From: Halopolyspora algeriensis
Lineage (GTDB): Bacteria; Actinomycetota; Actinomycetes; Mycobacteriales; Pseudonocardiaceae
NCBI RefSeq assembly: GCF_003337235.1
Contig: NZ_QPJC01000015.1
Coordinates: 1-64,000, forward strand
Length of the DNA: 64,000 bases
Direction of reading: 5' to 3'
Shown here: one piece after another, positions 1 to 8,179 of the stretch
How the letters are laid out: the number at the start of each line of letters is the position of its first letter
How positions within the stretch are numbered: position 1 is the stretch's first letter
Made by a program: the position numbers and the translations under genes
The notes under the pieces: generated by a model
The model's input: the letters and a program-made list of their open reading frames with translations, nothing else
What the model was told of the DNA's origin: nothing
Database searches by the model: none

Positions 1-1
1 C

Positions 2-85
2 CGAGACCCACCCCCACCCAACATCACGATCACCATCGTCACCGCCACCAAACCGGCTCCACAACGCCGAAAACCACCAAAGTAA
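2..85 (+). CDS. Possible 3' end of a gene running off the left edge
   Basis: Frame 2 is open from the window edge to a TAA at 83-85. The first half uses mostly G/C-ending codons, as a real actinobacterial gene would. The short readable tail is rich in Ile/Thr/Val and ends in a basic run (QRRKPPK). No family can be named from 27 residues, and the reading could be chance. The stretch from 86 to 355 holds no gene, only the hairpin repeat listed next. Confidence 0.25.
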   Translation, partial: RDPPPPNITITIVTATKPAPQRRKPPK

Positions 86-153
86 GCGGTATTGCATCTA
101 GAGGTGCTGATCGGAGAGGTTCGGTGCGCGGGTGGCAGCGTGGCGGCTACCCG

Positions 154-188
154 CGTGCGGCGCTTCCTCCCGGAGCGCACGGTGCGCA
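154..188 (+). repeat. Hairpin-forming repeat, copy 1
   Basis: This 35-base element recurs at 2965-2999 in the same orientation with only three differences. The core at 160-178 is an inverted repeat with 7-base arms (one G-T pair) around a CTCCC loop. A change from C-G to T-A between the copies keeps the stem, so the pairing looks conserved. The two copies bracket the rifampin-phosphotransferase-like gene. Weaker similarity, such as a shared TTCGGTGCG, extends upstream in both copies. Confidence 0.6.
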
Positions 189-355
189 CGTCGGAAGCCC
201 TCACGCGCCGGCCGCAAACGTGACCCCGCACCAGCCGACGTCGAGCCGATGCTGTTGATGTAGCTCCTCTCGGGAGTAGGGTGCTCTTCGGTGTGCCGGG
301 AAGTCTGGTCGGCGTCAATAGTTGAGCGATCCCGGGACGAAAGAGAAACCGACGA

Positions 356-2857
356 ATGACGAATGCGGAAGCTGACGGCAGCGCCGTCGTCGATCTGCAC
401 GAGATCCGCCGCGACATGGGTGGCCTCGTCGGCGGCAAGGCCGGGAACTTGGGCGAGATGGCCGCGGCCGGTGAGCAGGTGCCGCCCGGTTTCTGCGTCA
501 CCACCGCCGCGTACGTCGCCGGAGAAGTGCCTGCGGACGCCATCGTCTCCGCTTACGAGAGGATGGGCGGGGGCCCGGTCGCCGTACGCTCCAGCGCCAC
601 CGCGGAGGACCTGCCCGACGCCAGCTTCGCCGGGCAGCAGGACACCTACCTGAACATCGAGGGCGCCGAGGCCGTCGCCGATGCGGTCCGCCGTTGCTGG
701 GACTCGCTCGACAACGAGCGTGCGGTCGCCTACCGGGATGCCAACACCATCGACCGCGCCGACGTGCGCATGGCCGTCATCGTCCAGCGCATGGTCGACG
801 CCGACACCGCCGGTGTCCTGTTCACCGCCGATCCGGTCACCGGCACCCGTACCCGCACCGTGGTGGACGCCGTCCGCGGACTGGGCACCGCCGTCGTCGA
901 CGGCTCGACGGAGCCCGACCACTACGCGCTCGACGAGGGCGCCGCGCCGGACGACACAGAGGGCTGCCTCACCACCGCCCAGCTGGAGGAGCTGCGATCC
1001 GCCGGACGCCGGCTCCAGGACCTCTTCGACGCGCCCCAGGACGTGGAGTGGGCCCGCGACGCCGACGGCGTCCTCTGGCTCCTGCAAGCGCGTCCCATCA
1101 CCACGCTTTTTCCGCTGCCCCCGCAGAACCTGCCGGACCTGCCGCGCCTCTACCTGGAAGCCGGCCACATACAGGGCATGCTGCGGCCGTTCACCCCCAT
1201 GGGCATGGCGATGATGCAGGAAGTGTGGAGTCGCTGGTGCAAAACGGCCGGAATCACCGTCGACCCGCACGACCCGGATGGTCTCATGGCCGGCATCGGA
1301 GGGCGCCTCTACATCGACATCAGCTCCTTCGTCCGCAGCAAGCCGATGCGCCGGAGGCTCGCCGCTGGTCTGGACGTGTACGGCCCGCGCGTCCAGGAAG
1401 CCGTGACGCGGATGCTCCGCGACCCGCGCTTCGCGCCACGGCCCGGTCTGCCGTTCTCCGTCCGGACCGCGTTCTCCCTCTCGGTCTCCCTGCTCCCCGG
1501 CTTCCTGGCCGGTATCGGCTGGTCGTTGGCCCGGCCCGACTCAGGTCGCGCCAAGGCACTGTCGGCTGTGGAGAGCCTGCGCCGCCTGCAGGGGCCCGGT
1601 GACGGCGCGGCGGCCCGTGAGCGGCTGGACTGGATCACCGGCAGCGCTTTCGACACCATGCTCGGCACAGCGATCACGGAGGTGATCGGGCCGGTCTTCG
1701 CCGGAATCCTCGCAGGCACCGCCCCGGCGTCCCTGCTCAAGGGCATCGCGTCGAAGCAGGAGACCGACATCGTCCTGGGCGGCATGCCGCACAACGTCAC
1801 CACGGAGATGAACCTCGCCCTCTGGCGGATCGCCGAACGCGCCCGGCCGCACGGCGCGCTCTTCACCGACACGTCCCCGGACGAGCTGGCCGAGCGCTAC
1901 CGACGCGGGGAGCTGCCCGACGTCGGCATCGACGCCTTCCTCGACAACTACGGGCACCGCGCCGCCGCCGAAGTCGACATCGGCGTCCCGCGCTGGCGAG
2001 AGGACCCGTCGCCGGTGTTCGGCGCCGTCGCCAACTACCTGCGCTTGCAGGACCCCGAACAGGCGCCGGACCGCCGGTTCGAACAAGCCGCAGCGGCGGC
2101 GGAGACCAAACTCGAAGAGCTCAGTGCGCGTGCCGTGCGCGCCCGCCCGGTCCGAGGTCGGGTCGCGGCGTTCCTCATGCGCCGGTCCCGGTCGCTGACC
2201 GGGATGCGGGAGTACGCGAAGTTCGCCTGGCTGGTTCCCTACGCCGAGATGCGCCGACAGCTCGTGCTCGCCGGAGCGGATCTCGTCGCCGCAGGCGTGC
2301 TGGAGGCTTCCGAGGACATCATGTTCCTCGAACCGGACGAGGTCCGCGCGGCCATTCGCGACCACGCGGACCGCCGAGCGTTGGTGGCCGAGCGGCGCCG
2401 CCTCCACGCCCGCGAAGTGCGCCGCCGCAGCGTCCCGGGAGCGCTGCTGACCGACGGCACCGACATCGAGGCGACCGCACCTACCGCCGCACCCGAGGAC
2501 GGATTCACCGGCATGCCGGCCGCTCCGGGACGGGCCGAAGGCCGGGCCCGGGTCGTCGTCGACCCGGCCGGAGCCCACGTGGAACCCGGCGAGATCCTCG
2601 TCGCTCCCACCACCGACCCCGGCTGGACACCGTTGTTCATGACGGCGGCCGGGCTGGTCAGCGACACGGGGTCACCGATCGCGCACGGCCCCACGGTCGC
2701 CCGCGAGTACGGAATCCCCGCGGTGATCTGCGTCCGCGACGCGACCACCGCGATCCGCACCGGCGACCTCCTGCGCATCGACGGCGCGGCCGGAACCGTC
2801 GAAATCGTCCCCGACCCCGACACCGAGCCCGGACGCGTGCGCGACGCCGCGGCCTGA
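356..2857 (+). CDS. PEP/pyruvate-binding phosphotransferase, rifampin-phosphotransferase-like
   Basis: An 833-residue enzyme with the layout of rifampin phosphotransferases and PEP synthases. The N-terminal third is the ATP-grasp PPDK_N domain, with GGKAGNLGEM near residue 25 and AVRSSATAEDLPDASFAGQQ near residue 80. A long middle domain follows, then a C-terminal swivelling PEP-utilizer domain whose SPIAHGPTVAREYGIPAV carries the expected phosphocarrier His near residue 777. Known Rph enzymes (about 865 aa) move the ATP beta-phosphate onto rifamycins, and the length fits them better than PEP synthase or PPDK. The middle domain sets the substrate and cannot be judged here, so antibiotic inactivation is inferred. 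ATG follows GAAAGAGAAA. The gene sits alone between two hairpin repeats. Confidence 0.72.
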   Translation: MTNAEADGSAVVDLHEIRRDMGGLVGGKAGNLGEMAAAGEQVPPGFCVTTAAYVAGEVPADAIVSAYERMGGGPVAVRSSATAEDLPDASFAGQQDTYLNIEGAEAVADAVRRCWDSLDNERAVAYRDANTIDRADVRMAVIVQRMVDADTAGVLFTADPVTGTRTRTVVDAVRGLGTAVVDGSTEPDHYALDEGAAPDDTEGCLTTAQLEELRSAGRRLQDLFDAPQDVEWARDADGVLWLLQARPITTLFPLPPQNLPDLPRLYLEAGHIQGMLRPFTPMGMAMMQEVWSRWCKTAGITVDPHDPDGLMAGIGGRLYIDISSFVRSKPMRRRLAAGLDVYGPRVQEAVTRMLRDPRFAPRPGLPFSVRTAFSLSVSLLPGFLAGIGWSLARPDSGRAKALSAVESLRRLQGPGDGAAARERLDWITGSAFDTMLGTAITEVIGPVFAGILAGTAPASLLKGIASKQETDIVLGGMPHNVTTEMNLALWRIAERARPHGALFTDTSPDELAERYRRGELPDVGIDAFLDNYGHRAAAEVDIGVPRWREDPSPVFGAVANYLRLQDPEQAPDRRFEQAAAAAETKLEELSARAVRARPVRGRVAAFLMRRSRSLTGMREYAKFAWLVPYAEMRRQLVLAGADLVAAGVLEASEDIMFLEPDEVRAAIRDHADRRALVAERRRLHAREVRRRSVPGALLTDGTDIEATAPTAAPEDGFTGMPAAPGRAEGRARVVVDPAGAHVEPGEILVAPTTDPGWTPLFMTAAGLVSDTGSPIAHGPTVAREYGIPAVICVRDATTAIRTGDLLRIDGAAGTVEIVPDPDTEPGRVRDAAA

Positions 2858-2964
2858 ATCGCCCGTTCAACCGCGTCGAGCACCTATCTGACAGACCGGC
2901 TCCGGTAACTGGTGAGGCCTTGTTCGGTGCGGCTCGCACGCGGATCACGACTGGTGACCGGCCA

Positions 2965-2999
2965 CGTGCGGCGTTCCCTCCCGGAACGCACGGTGCGCA
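2965..2999 (+). repeat. Hairpin-forming repeat, copy 2
   Basis: Second copy of the element at 154-188. The core at 2971-2989 is a perfect inverted repeat (GCGTTCC / GGAACGC) around a CTCCC loop. It ends 34 bases before the hrpB start codon, so it would lie in the hrpB leader or promoter. It could be a terminator-like structure after the upstream gene, an hrpB control element, or a trace of a duplication. No U-tract follows. Confidence 0.6.
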
Positions 3000-3033
3000 T
3001 GCCCGCCACCGGCCGGGCGATACCGTTTCGGGC

Positions 3034-5517
3034 ATGACGCGTGTCCTGCCCGAGCTTCCCGACCTGCCGGTGCGGTCCGTGCTCGACGAGATCGGCGAGG
3101 AGCTGGACCGCAACGGCACCACCGTGCTGGTGGCCCCGCCCGGCACCGGCAAGACGACGCTGGTGCCGCCGGCGCTGGCCGAGCGGGGGCTGCGCGTGGC
3201 GGTGGCCGAGCCGCGCAGGCTCGCGACCCGGGCCGCCGCCGCCCGCATGGCCGAGCTGCTCGGCGAGCAGGTCGGCGACCGTGTCGGCTACGCCGTGCGC
3301 GGTGAGCGGCGCTCCTCGGCGAACACGCGGGTCGAGGTGGTCACCTCCGGGCTGCTGGTGCGACGGCTGCAGTCCGATCCCGAACTGTCCGGGGTGGACG
3401 TCGTCATGCTCGACGAGTGCCACGAGCGGCACCTGGACGCCGACCTGCTGCTGGCCCTGCTGTTGGACGCGCGCGGCGGGCTGCGACCGGACCTGCGGGT
3501 CCTGGCCGCCTCGGCGACCGTGGCCGGTGACCGGCTGGCGAACCTGCTCGGCGAGGACACCCCGGCCCCGATCGTGCAGGCACACGGGCAGACCCATCCG
3601 GTCGGCACGAGCCACATCGCACCGCTGCGCAAGGAATCGACCGAGAACACCGTGGCACGCGCCGTGCGGACCGCGCTGGACGAGCAGCACGGCGACGTGC
3701 TCGCCTTCCTGCCCGGCGCCCGTGAGATCGCGCGCACGCGCGACCTGCTCGCCGGGGAGTCCGATGTGGACGTCCTGCCGCTGCACGGGCGGCTCCCGAC
3801 CGGCGAGCAGGACACCGCCCTGCAGCAGGGAAAGCGGCGACGGGTCGTGCTGTCCACCGCGGTCGCCGAGTCCAGCCTCACCGTGCCCGGGGTGCGGGCG
3901 GTGGTGGATTCCGGGCTGTCCCGCGTCTCCCGCATGGACCACCGCCGCGGGCTGTCCGGGCTGGTCACCGTGCGCGCGCCGCAGGCGATCACCGAGCAGC
4001 GCGCCGGCCGCGCCGGGCGCGAGGGTCCCGGACACGCCTACCGGTGCTGGCCCGAGCACGAGCACAGCGCGCTCGCCCGCTACCCGGAGCCGGAGATCCG
4101 CACCGCCGAACTCACCAGGCTCGCCCTGGAGCTGGCCTGCTGGGGCACCCCGGATGGCAGCGCGCTGCGCTGGTGGGATGCTCCCCCAGCCGGGCCGTTG
4201 GCCGCCGGGCAGGCGGTCCTGACCGCGCTGGGCGCCCTGGATGCGAGCGGGGCGGTCACCGCACGGGGACAACGGATGGTCGAGCTCGGGTTGCATCCGC
4301 GGTTGTCCCGCGCGCTGCTGGACGGCAGCGCGCGGGCCGGTCGCCGCACCGCCGCCGAGGTCGTCGCCCTGCTCGACGACGACGGGCTCGCCCGGGACAC
4401 CGAACTCGCCACGGCCCTGCGGAAACTCCGCGGCAAGGGGCCGGGCTCTCAGCGCTGGCGGCGGGAGGTGCGGCGCCTGGAAGGGATGGTGTCCGCTCCG
4501 AAGGATCCTCCCGATGCCGGTGACGAGGCTGCGGTAGTGGCACTGGCCCATCCCGAACGACTGGCCCGCCGCCGCTCACCCCGCTCGCGGACCTACCTGA
4601 TGTCCGGCGGGACCGCCGTGGAGCTGCCCCGCTCGGAAGTGCGCGAGGACCCGTCCGGCATGCCCACCTCCGAAGGGCTCGCCGGCTCGGAATGGCTGGC
4701 CATCGCGATCGCCGAGCGCGATCCCAACCGCGCGCACGGATTCGTCCGGCTGGCCGCACGGGCCGACCAGCAGCTCGCCGAGCAGACCGCTCCCGGCCTG
4801 CTGTCGGACACCGACGAGATCGACTGGCACGACGGAGACGTCCGCGCGCGCACCGTGCGCCGTCTGGGCTCGATCGTGCTGTCGGACAAGGCGCTGGAAA
4901 CGCCCCCGGCAGATGCGCTGCGGGCGGCCCTGCTCGAGGGTCTGCGCACCGAGGGGCTGGAGCTGCTGCACTGGGATGCCGACGCCCGGCAACTCCGGCA
5001 GCGACTCGCCTTCCTGCACCGCACCTTCGGCGATCCGTGGCCGACCACCGGTGAGGCCGACCTGCTCGCCGCAGCCGAGACGTGGCTGGAACCCGAGCTG
5101 TCCGCCGCGGCCGGTCGAACCGACCTGGAACGCATCGACGCCGGAACCGCGCTGCGCAGGCTGCTGCCCTGGCCCCAAGCCGGCCGCCTCGACGAGCTCG
5201 CCCCCGACCGCATCGAAGTCCCCTCCGGCGCCCGGGTGCGCCTCGACTACAGCGGGGAACAGCCGGCCCTGCCGGTGCGGGTCCAGGAAGTGTTCGGCTG
5301 GACGAGCGTGCCCACCATCGCCGAGGGACGGGTTGCGGTGCTGATGCGGCTGCTCGACCCGGCAGGCCGTCCCGCCGCGGTCACCGGCGACCTGGAGTCC
5401 TTCTGGAGCAACGGATACCGGCAGGTCCGCGCCGAACTGCGGGGCCAGTACCCGAAACACTCCTGGCCGGAGAACCCGCTGACCGCCTCCCCGAGCCGCC
5501 CAGGCCGCAGCGGCTGA
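3034..5517 (+). CDS. hrpB: ATP-dependent helicase HrpB (DExH box)
   Basis: An 827-residue superfamily 2 DExH helicase of the HrpB type. Motifs appear in order: Walker A PPGTGKTT (residues 35-42), motif II DECH (127-130), SAT motif, and motif VI QRAGRAGRE. The HrpB-specific C-terminal domain ends with the hallmark FWSNGY...YPKHSWPENP. The family hydrolyses ATP and is thought to remodel RNA; its physiological role in actinobacteria is unclear. An upstream in-frame ATG exists at 2920, but that extension has no homologous look and runs through the hairpin repeat. ATG 3034 begins the conserved LPELPDLPVRSVLDEI region and is preferred. A decayed partial copy lies at 9563-9706. Confidence 0.93.
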   Translation: MTRVLPELPDLPVRSVLDEIGEELDRNGTTVLVAPPGTGKTTLVPPALAERGLRVAVAEPRRLATRAAAARMAELLGEQVGDRVGYAVRGERRSSANTRVEVVTSGLLVRRLQSDPELSGVDVVMLDECHERHLDADLLLALLLDARGGLRPDLRVLAASATVAGDRLANLLGEDTPAPIVQAHGQTHPVGTSHIAPLRKESTENTVARAVRTALDEQHGDVLAFLPGAREIARTRDLLAGESDVDVLPLHGRLPTGEQDTALQQGKRRRVVLSTAVAESSLTVPGVRAVVDSGLSRVSRMDHRRGLSGLVTVRAPQAITEQRAGRAGREGPGHAYRCWPEHEHSALARYPEPEIRTAELTRLALELACWGTPDGSALRWWDAPPAGPLAAGQAVLTALGALDASGAVTARGQRMVELGLHPRLSRALLDGSARAGRRTAAEVVALLDDDGLARDTELATALRKLRGKGPGSQRWRREVRRLEGMVSAPKDPPDAGDEAAVVALAHPERLARRRSPRSRTYLMSGGTAVELPRSEVREDPSGMPTSEGLAGSEWLAIAIAERDPNRAHGFVRLAARADQQLAEQTAPGLLSDTDEIDWHDGDVRARTVRRLGSIVLSDKALETPPADALRAALLEGLRTEGLELLHWDADARQLRQRLAFLHRTFGDPWPTTGEADLLAAAETWLEPELSAAAGRTDLERIDAGTALRRLLPWPQAGRLDELAPDRIEVPSGARVRLDYSGEQPALPVRVQEVFGWTSVPTIAEGRVAVLMRLLDPAGRPAAVTGDLESFWSNGYRQVRAELRGQYPKHSWPENPLTASPSRPGRSG

Positions 5518-5633
5518 CCGGTCGGGACACGAGTCGACAGGGATTTCGGACGCGATCCGGACCCTTCTGAGACGGAGATTGCTCGCCGGGCCCCTGTCCG
5601 GCGTCTACGACTCACCGGGCGGGCATGCTGCGC

Positions 5634-6113
5634 TCAGTGTGAACCGTGGAAACGGCGTTGCAGCTCGTGCACCTGCTCGACGAGCTCCGGAACCGGACCC
5701 TCCACCACGAGACCGGGCACGATCTCCCCGACCGGCAAGGTCCGTACCGGGGGCGGAGCGGCGCCCAGCTCGGCAAGCCAGCCGGACAACTGCTCGGACG
5801 AGCTCACGTACACGATGCGGCCCAACCCGACCCAGCCGTGCGCGGCCGCGCACATCGGACAGTGCTCCCCCGAGGTGAACACCGTCGCCACCGCCCGATC
5901 CTCCACGGTCATGTTCGTCGCGGCCCACCGTGCCAGTTCGAACTCCGGGTGCCGGGTCCGATCGCCACCGGACACACGGTTGCGGTCCTCGGCCAGGACG
6001 GTGCCGTCCCCGGCGACGAGCACGGACCCAAACGGCTCATCTCCCGCCTCCAAGGCCGCAGCCGCGAGTTCCACACACCGACGAAGATGCCCCATCTCGG
6101 TCTCACTCGGCAT
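5634..6113 (-). CDS. Cytidine/deoxycytidylate deaminase family protein (guanine-deaminase-like)
   Basis: A 159-residue zinc deaminase of the CDA/tRNA-adenosine deaminase fold. The zinc site is visible as HPE (His55, catalytic Glu57) and EHCPMC (Cys85, Cys88). Relatives of this size deaminate guanine, cytosine derivatives or tRNA adenosine. The substrate cannot be read from sequence, though the MCAAAHGW stretch after the cysteines resembles guanine-deaminase-like proteins. An ATG six codons upstream exists, but AAGGAGG lies just before ATG 6113, which fixes the start. It converges with hrpB and lies 142 bases downstream of the IclR gene on the same strand. Confidence 0.82.
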   Translation of the reverse strand: MPSETEMGHLRRCVELAAAALEAGDEPFGSVLVAGDGTVLAEDRNRVSGGDRTRHPEFELARWAATNMTVEDRAVATVFTSGEHCPMCAAAHGWVGLGRIVYVSSSEQLSGWLAELGAAPPPVRTLPVGEIVPGLVVEGPVPELVEQVHELQRRFHGSH

Positions 6114-6255
6114 GGCAACCTCCTTGATCACGAACTTCGGGCCATGCTATCCACCGGATTCGACGGAGCCCGCCGACAAGATCATCGCTCAGCGCACGAT
6201 CCGACACGGATGTTGCCCAGACCCCCGATCCGACGAGCCTGCAACACACCGATCG

Positions 6256-7041
6256 CTACCCCACCCGCTCCCGGGACGCGGCGCTGGTCGAGGAGAGCTG
6301 GCGGGATATGCCCATGGCGGCGGTACGCACGGCGGGACCGAGCCGTGCGACGTTGGCACGGGAACTGCGCACCACGACCGAGATGGCGGCAAGCGCCTGC
6401 CCGTCCGCGGACAGCACCGGGGCGGCGACCGAAACGGTGCCGAGTGAGTATTCCTGTGCGGCCACGGAGAAACCGCGCCGGCGGATCTGTACCAGTGCAC
6501 GGCGCAGCAGGCCGGGGGACGTGATGGTGTGTGACGTGTAGCGGGACAGCCCGGCGGCGATGGTCTCTTCGGCCAGTTCGTAGTCCGAAAACGCGAGCAG
6601 TGCTTTGCCCATGCCGGTGGCGTGTAGCGGAAGTCTGCCACCGGATCGTGAGGGCGCACCGACCGCGCGCCTGCCGGTGATCTTGTGCAGGTATACCGCG
6701 TGGTGACCGTCGCGCACGGCCAGATGCACGTTCTCGCGGGTGACCTCGTAGAGGTCCTCCAGGAACGGCAATGCGATGTTGCTGAGGCCGTATCGTCCGG
6801 GAGCGCGCATGCCGATCTCGAACAGCCGCAGTCCGATCCGGTAGTGATGGTCACCGCTGCGTTCCAACCCGCCCCACGCGACGAGCTCGCCGGCGAGCCG
6901 GTGCGCCGTGGCGGGCGCAAGCCCGGTGCGACGGCACAGCTCGGCCAGCGACAGGTCGGTGTCGTCGGGTCCGAAGGCATCGAGCACGGCCAGCACCCGG
7001 CTGGTGACCGTGCGCCCCGGTTCCCGTATCTGGCCCGGCAT
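6256..7041 (-). CDS. IclR-family transcriptional regulator (module 1)
   Basis: A 261-residue IclR-type regulator. The N-terminal winged helix-turn-helix reads LSLAELCRRTGLAPATAHRL (about residues 31-50). The C-terminal effector domain contains the family features LHATGMGKALLA and RRRGFSVAAQEYSLGTVSVAAPV. IclR proteins bind short palindromes and respond to small acids or aromatics. It starts 32 bases after the MBL-fold gene on the same strand, so the two are probably one transcript. A GAGGTG ribosome site precedes ATG 7041. The palindrome at 8001-8035, in the divergent promoter region, is its likely target. A second IclR/MBL/MFS set occurs at 44.6-47.8 kb. Confidence 0.9.
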   Translation of the reverse strand: MPGQIREPGRTVTSRVLAVLDAFGPDDTDLSLAELCRRTGLAPATAHRLAGELVAWGGLERSGDHHYRIGLRLFEIGMRAPGRYGLSNIALPFLEDLYEVTRENVHLAVRDGHHAVYLHKITGRRAVGAPSRSGGRLPLHATGMGKALLAFSDYELAEETIAAGLSRYTSHTITSPGLLRRALVQIRRRGFSVAAQEYSLGTVSVAAPVLSADGQALAAISVVVRSSRANVARLGPAVRTAAMGISRQLSSTSAASRERVG

Positions 7042-7073
7042 GATCACCTCTCGTCGTCCCTGCCGACTCCAGA

Positions 7074-7943
7074 CTAATCCACAGCCGCTGTGCTGCTCAC
7101 AGGTTCGGACGACACCGGCACCGTGGTGTGGTCCTCCCCCACGACGAGCTGTCCGCTGAATCCCCCGCGGCGCACTTCCTCGGCGAACGTGTTCGCTTCG
7201 TCCCCCGTGGTCGGGCCGGGTTCGAGATGGGTGAGCACCAGGGTCGCCACACCGGCACGCTCGGCCATGACACCCAACTCCACGGTGTCGGCGTGATAGT
7301 CGGCGATGAAATCCTTGCCGCGCGCACGGAGAACTTCGGTGCGGCAGGCCTCGTGCACCAGCACGTCCACGCCTCGCGCCAGCTGCTCGATCTCCGCGCA
7401 CACCCGGGTGTCACCGCTGACGACCACCGCGCCGTCGGACGTGTCGAAGCGGTAGGCCACAGCGTCCTCCACCGGTTCGTGCCGCACCGCCACCGCCGAC
7501 ACGTCCACCGTGCCGGACCGCCACACCGTGGTCGGTGTCTCCGTGGGGGTGAATGTCCGAACGTCCAGCGCGGGAGGTGTGGGACGACCACCGTGGTGGC
7601 TGCGGACCGCGATGTCGTCCTCCCAATTGTCGAGTACTCGGCGGGCGAATCGAGCTGTCGGTCCCTCCGGCGCCAGCACCGGCAGCGGGTCGAACTCGCC
7701 TTGCACCCAGCGGGTGAGCACGAGATCGGCCATGTCGACGAGGTGGTCGGAGTGGTAGTGGGTCAGCGCCAGCAGCCCGATCTGCGGGCAGCGCAGCCCC
7801 AGCTCGGCCAGCCGCAGCACGGTTCCGCGTCCTGCGTCGACCTGTGCGGCCCACTCTCCGCAGCGCAGTAGCGTCCCCGGGCCGGCCCGTCCCGGCACCG
7901 GCAGTGGGGTGCCCGTTCCGGTCAACGTCACGGTGGTGTCCAA
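7074..7943 (-). CDS. MBL-fold metallohydrolase (RNase Z-like or lactonase-like), module 1
   Basis: A 289-residue metallo-beta-lactamase-fold hydrolase. The metal motif THYHSDH gives His62, His64, Asp66 and His67; later metal ligands lie in VSGDTR and THLEPGP. The layout is that of RNase Z-like stand-alone hydrolases. Next to an IclR regulator and a transporter it more likely opens a lactone or thioester in a catabolic route than processes tRNA; that is inference from context. The start is TTG 7943, chosen because GAGGAGG lies seven bases upstream and the similarity begins there. The longer upstream frame is an arginine-rich run that looks non-coding. It leads an operon with the IclR gene. Confidence 0.82.
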   Translation of the reverse strand: MDTTVTLTGTGTPLPVPGRAGPGTLLRCGEWAAQVDAGRGTVLRLAELGLRCPQIGLLALTHYHSDHLVDMADLVLTRWVQGEFDPLPVLAPEGPTARFARRVLDNWEDDIAVRSHHGGRPTPPALDVRTFTPTETPTTVWRSGTVDVSAVAVRHEPVEDAVAYRFDTSDGAVVVSGDTRVCAEIEQLARGVDVLVHEACRTEVLRARGKDFIADYHADTVELGVMAERAGVATLVLTHLEPGPTTGDEANTFAEEVRRGGFSGQLVVGEDHTTVPVSSEPVSSTAAVD

Positions 7944-8000
7944 CGTCCGTCCTCCTCGTCTACGACGACGCCGTGCACCTTCGCCGAAGCGGCCGCCGCT

Positions 8001-8035
8001 GTGCCATGACGGCATTCCGTTCATCGGAATGGCAC
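8001..8035. promoter_or_regulatory. Nested palindrome, candidate IclR operator
   Basis: Between the divergent MBL-fold and MFS genes lies CATTCCG-TTCAT-CGGAATG (8013-8031). It is overlapped by an outer pair, GTGCCAT (8001-8007) and ATGGCAC (8029-8035). Short TTCC/GGAA palindromes are typical of IclR-family sites, and the position suits joint control of both transcripts. Binding is inferred. Confidence 0.5.
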
Positions 8036-8179
8036 TGTGGGCCGGGCGACGGGACCGGTGTGACGCTGTGCGTACTCACCCGTGGTCCGCACCACAACCG
8101 CAACCGGCCGACCCGGCATCACCGGTGGCGCCGGTCGGCAATCAGTTTCCGTCGCAGGAAGAGAACAGACGTAGCAACG

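Noticed and set aside
98..1270. A minus-strand frame overlapping the start of the rph-like gene
   Set aside because: It is fully antisense to a gene with strong motifs and has the Val/Gly/Asp/Arg bias of shadow frames.
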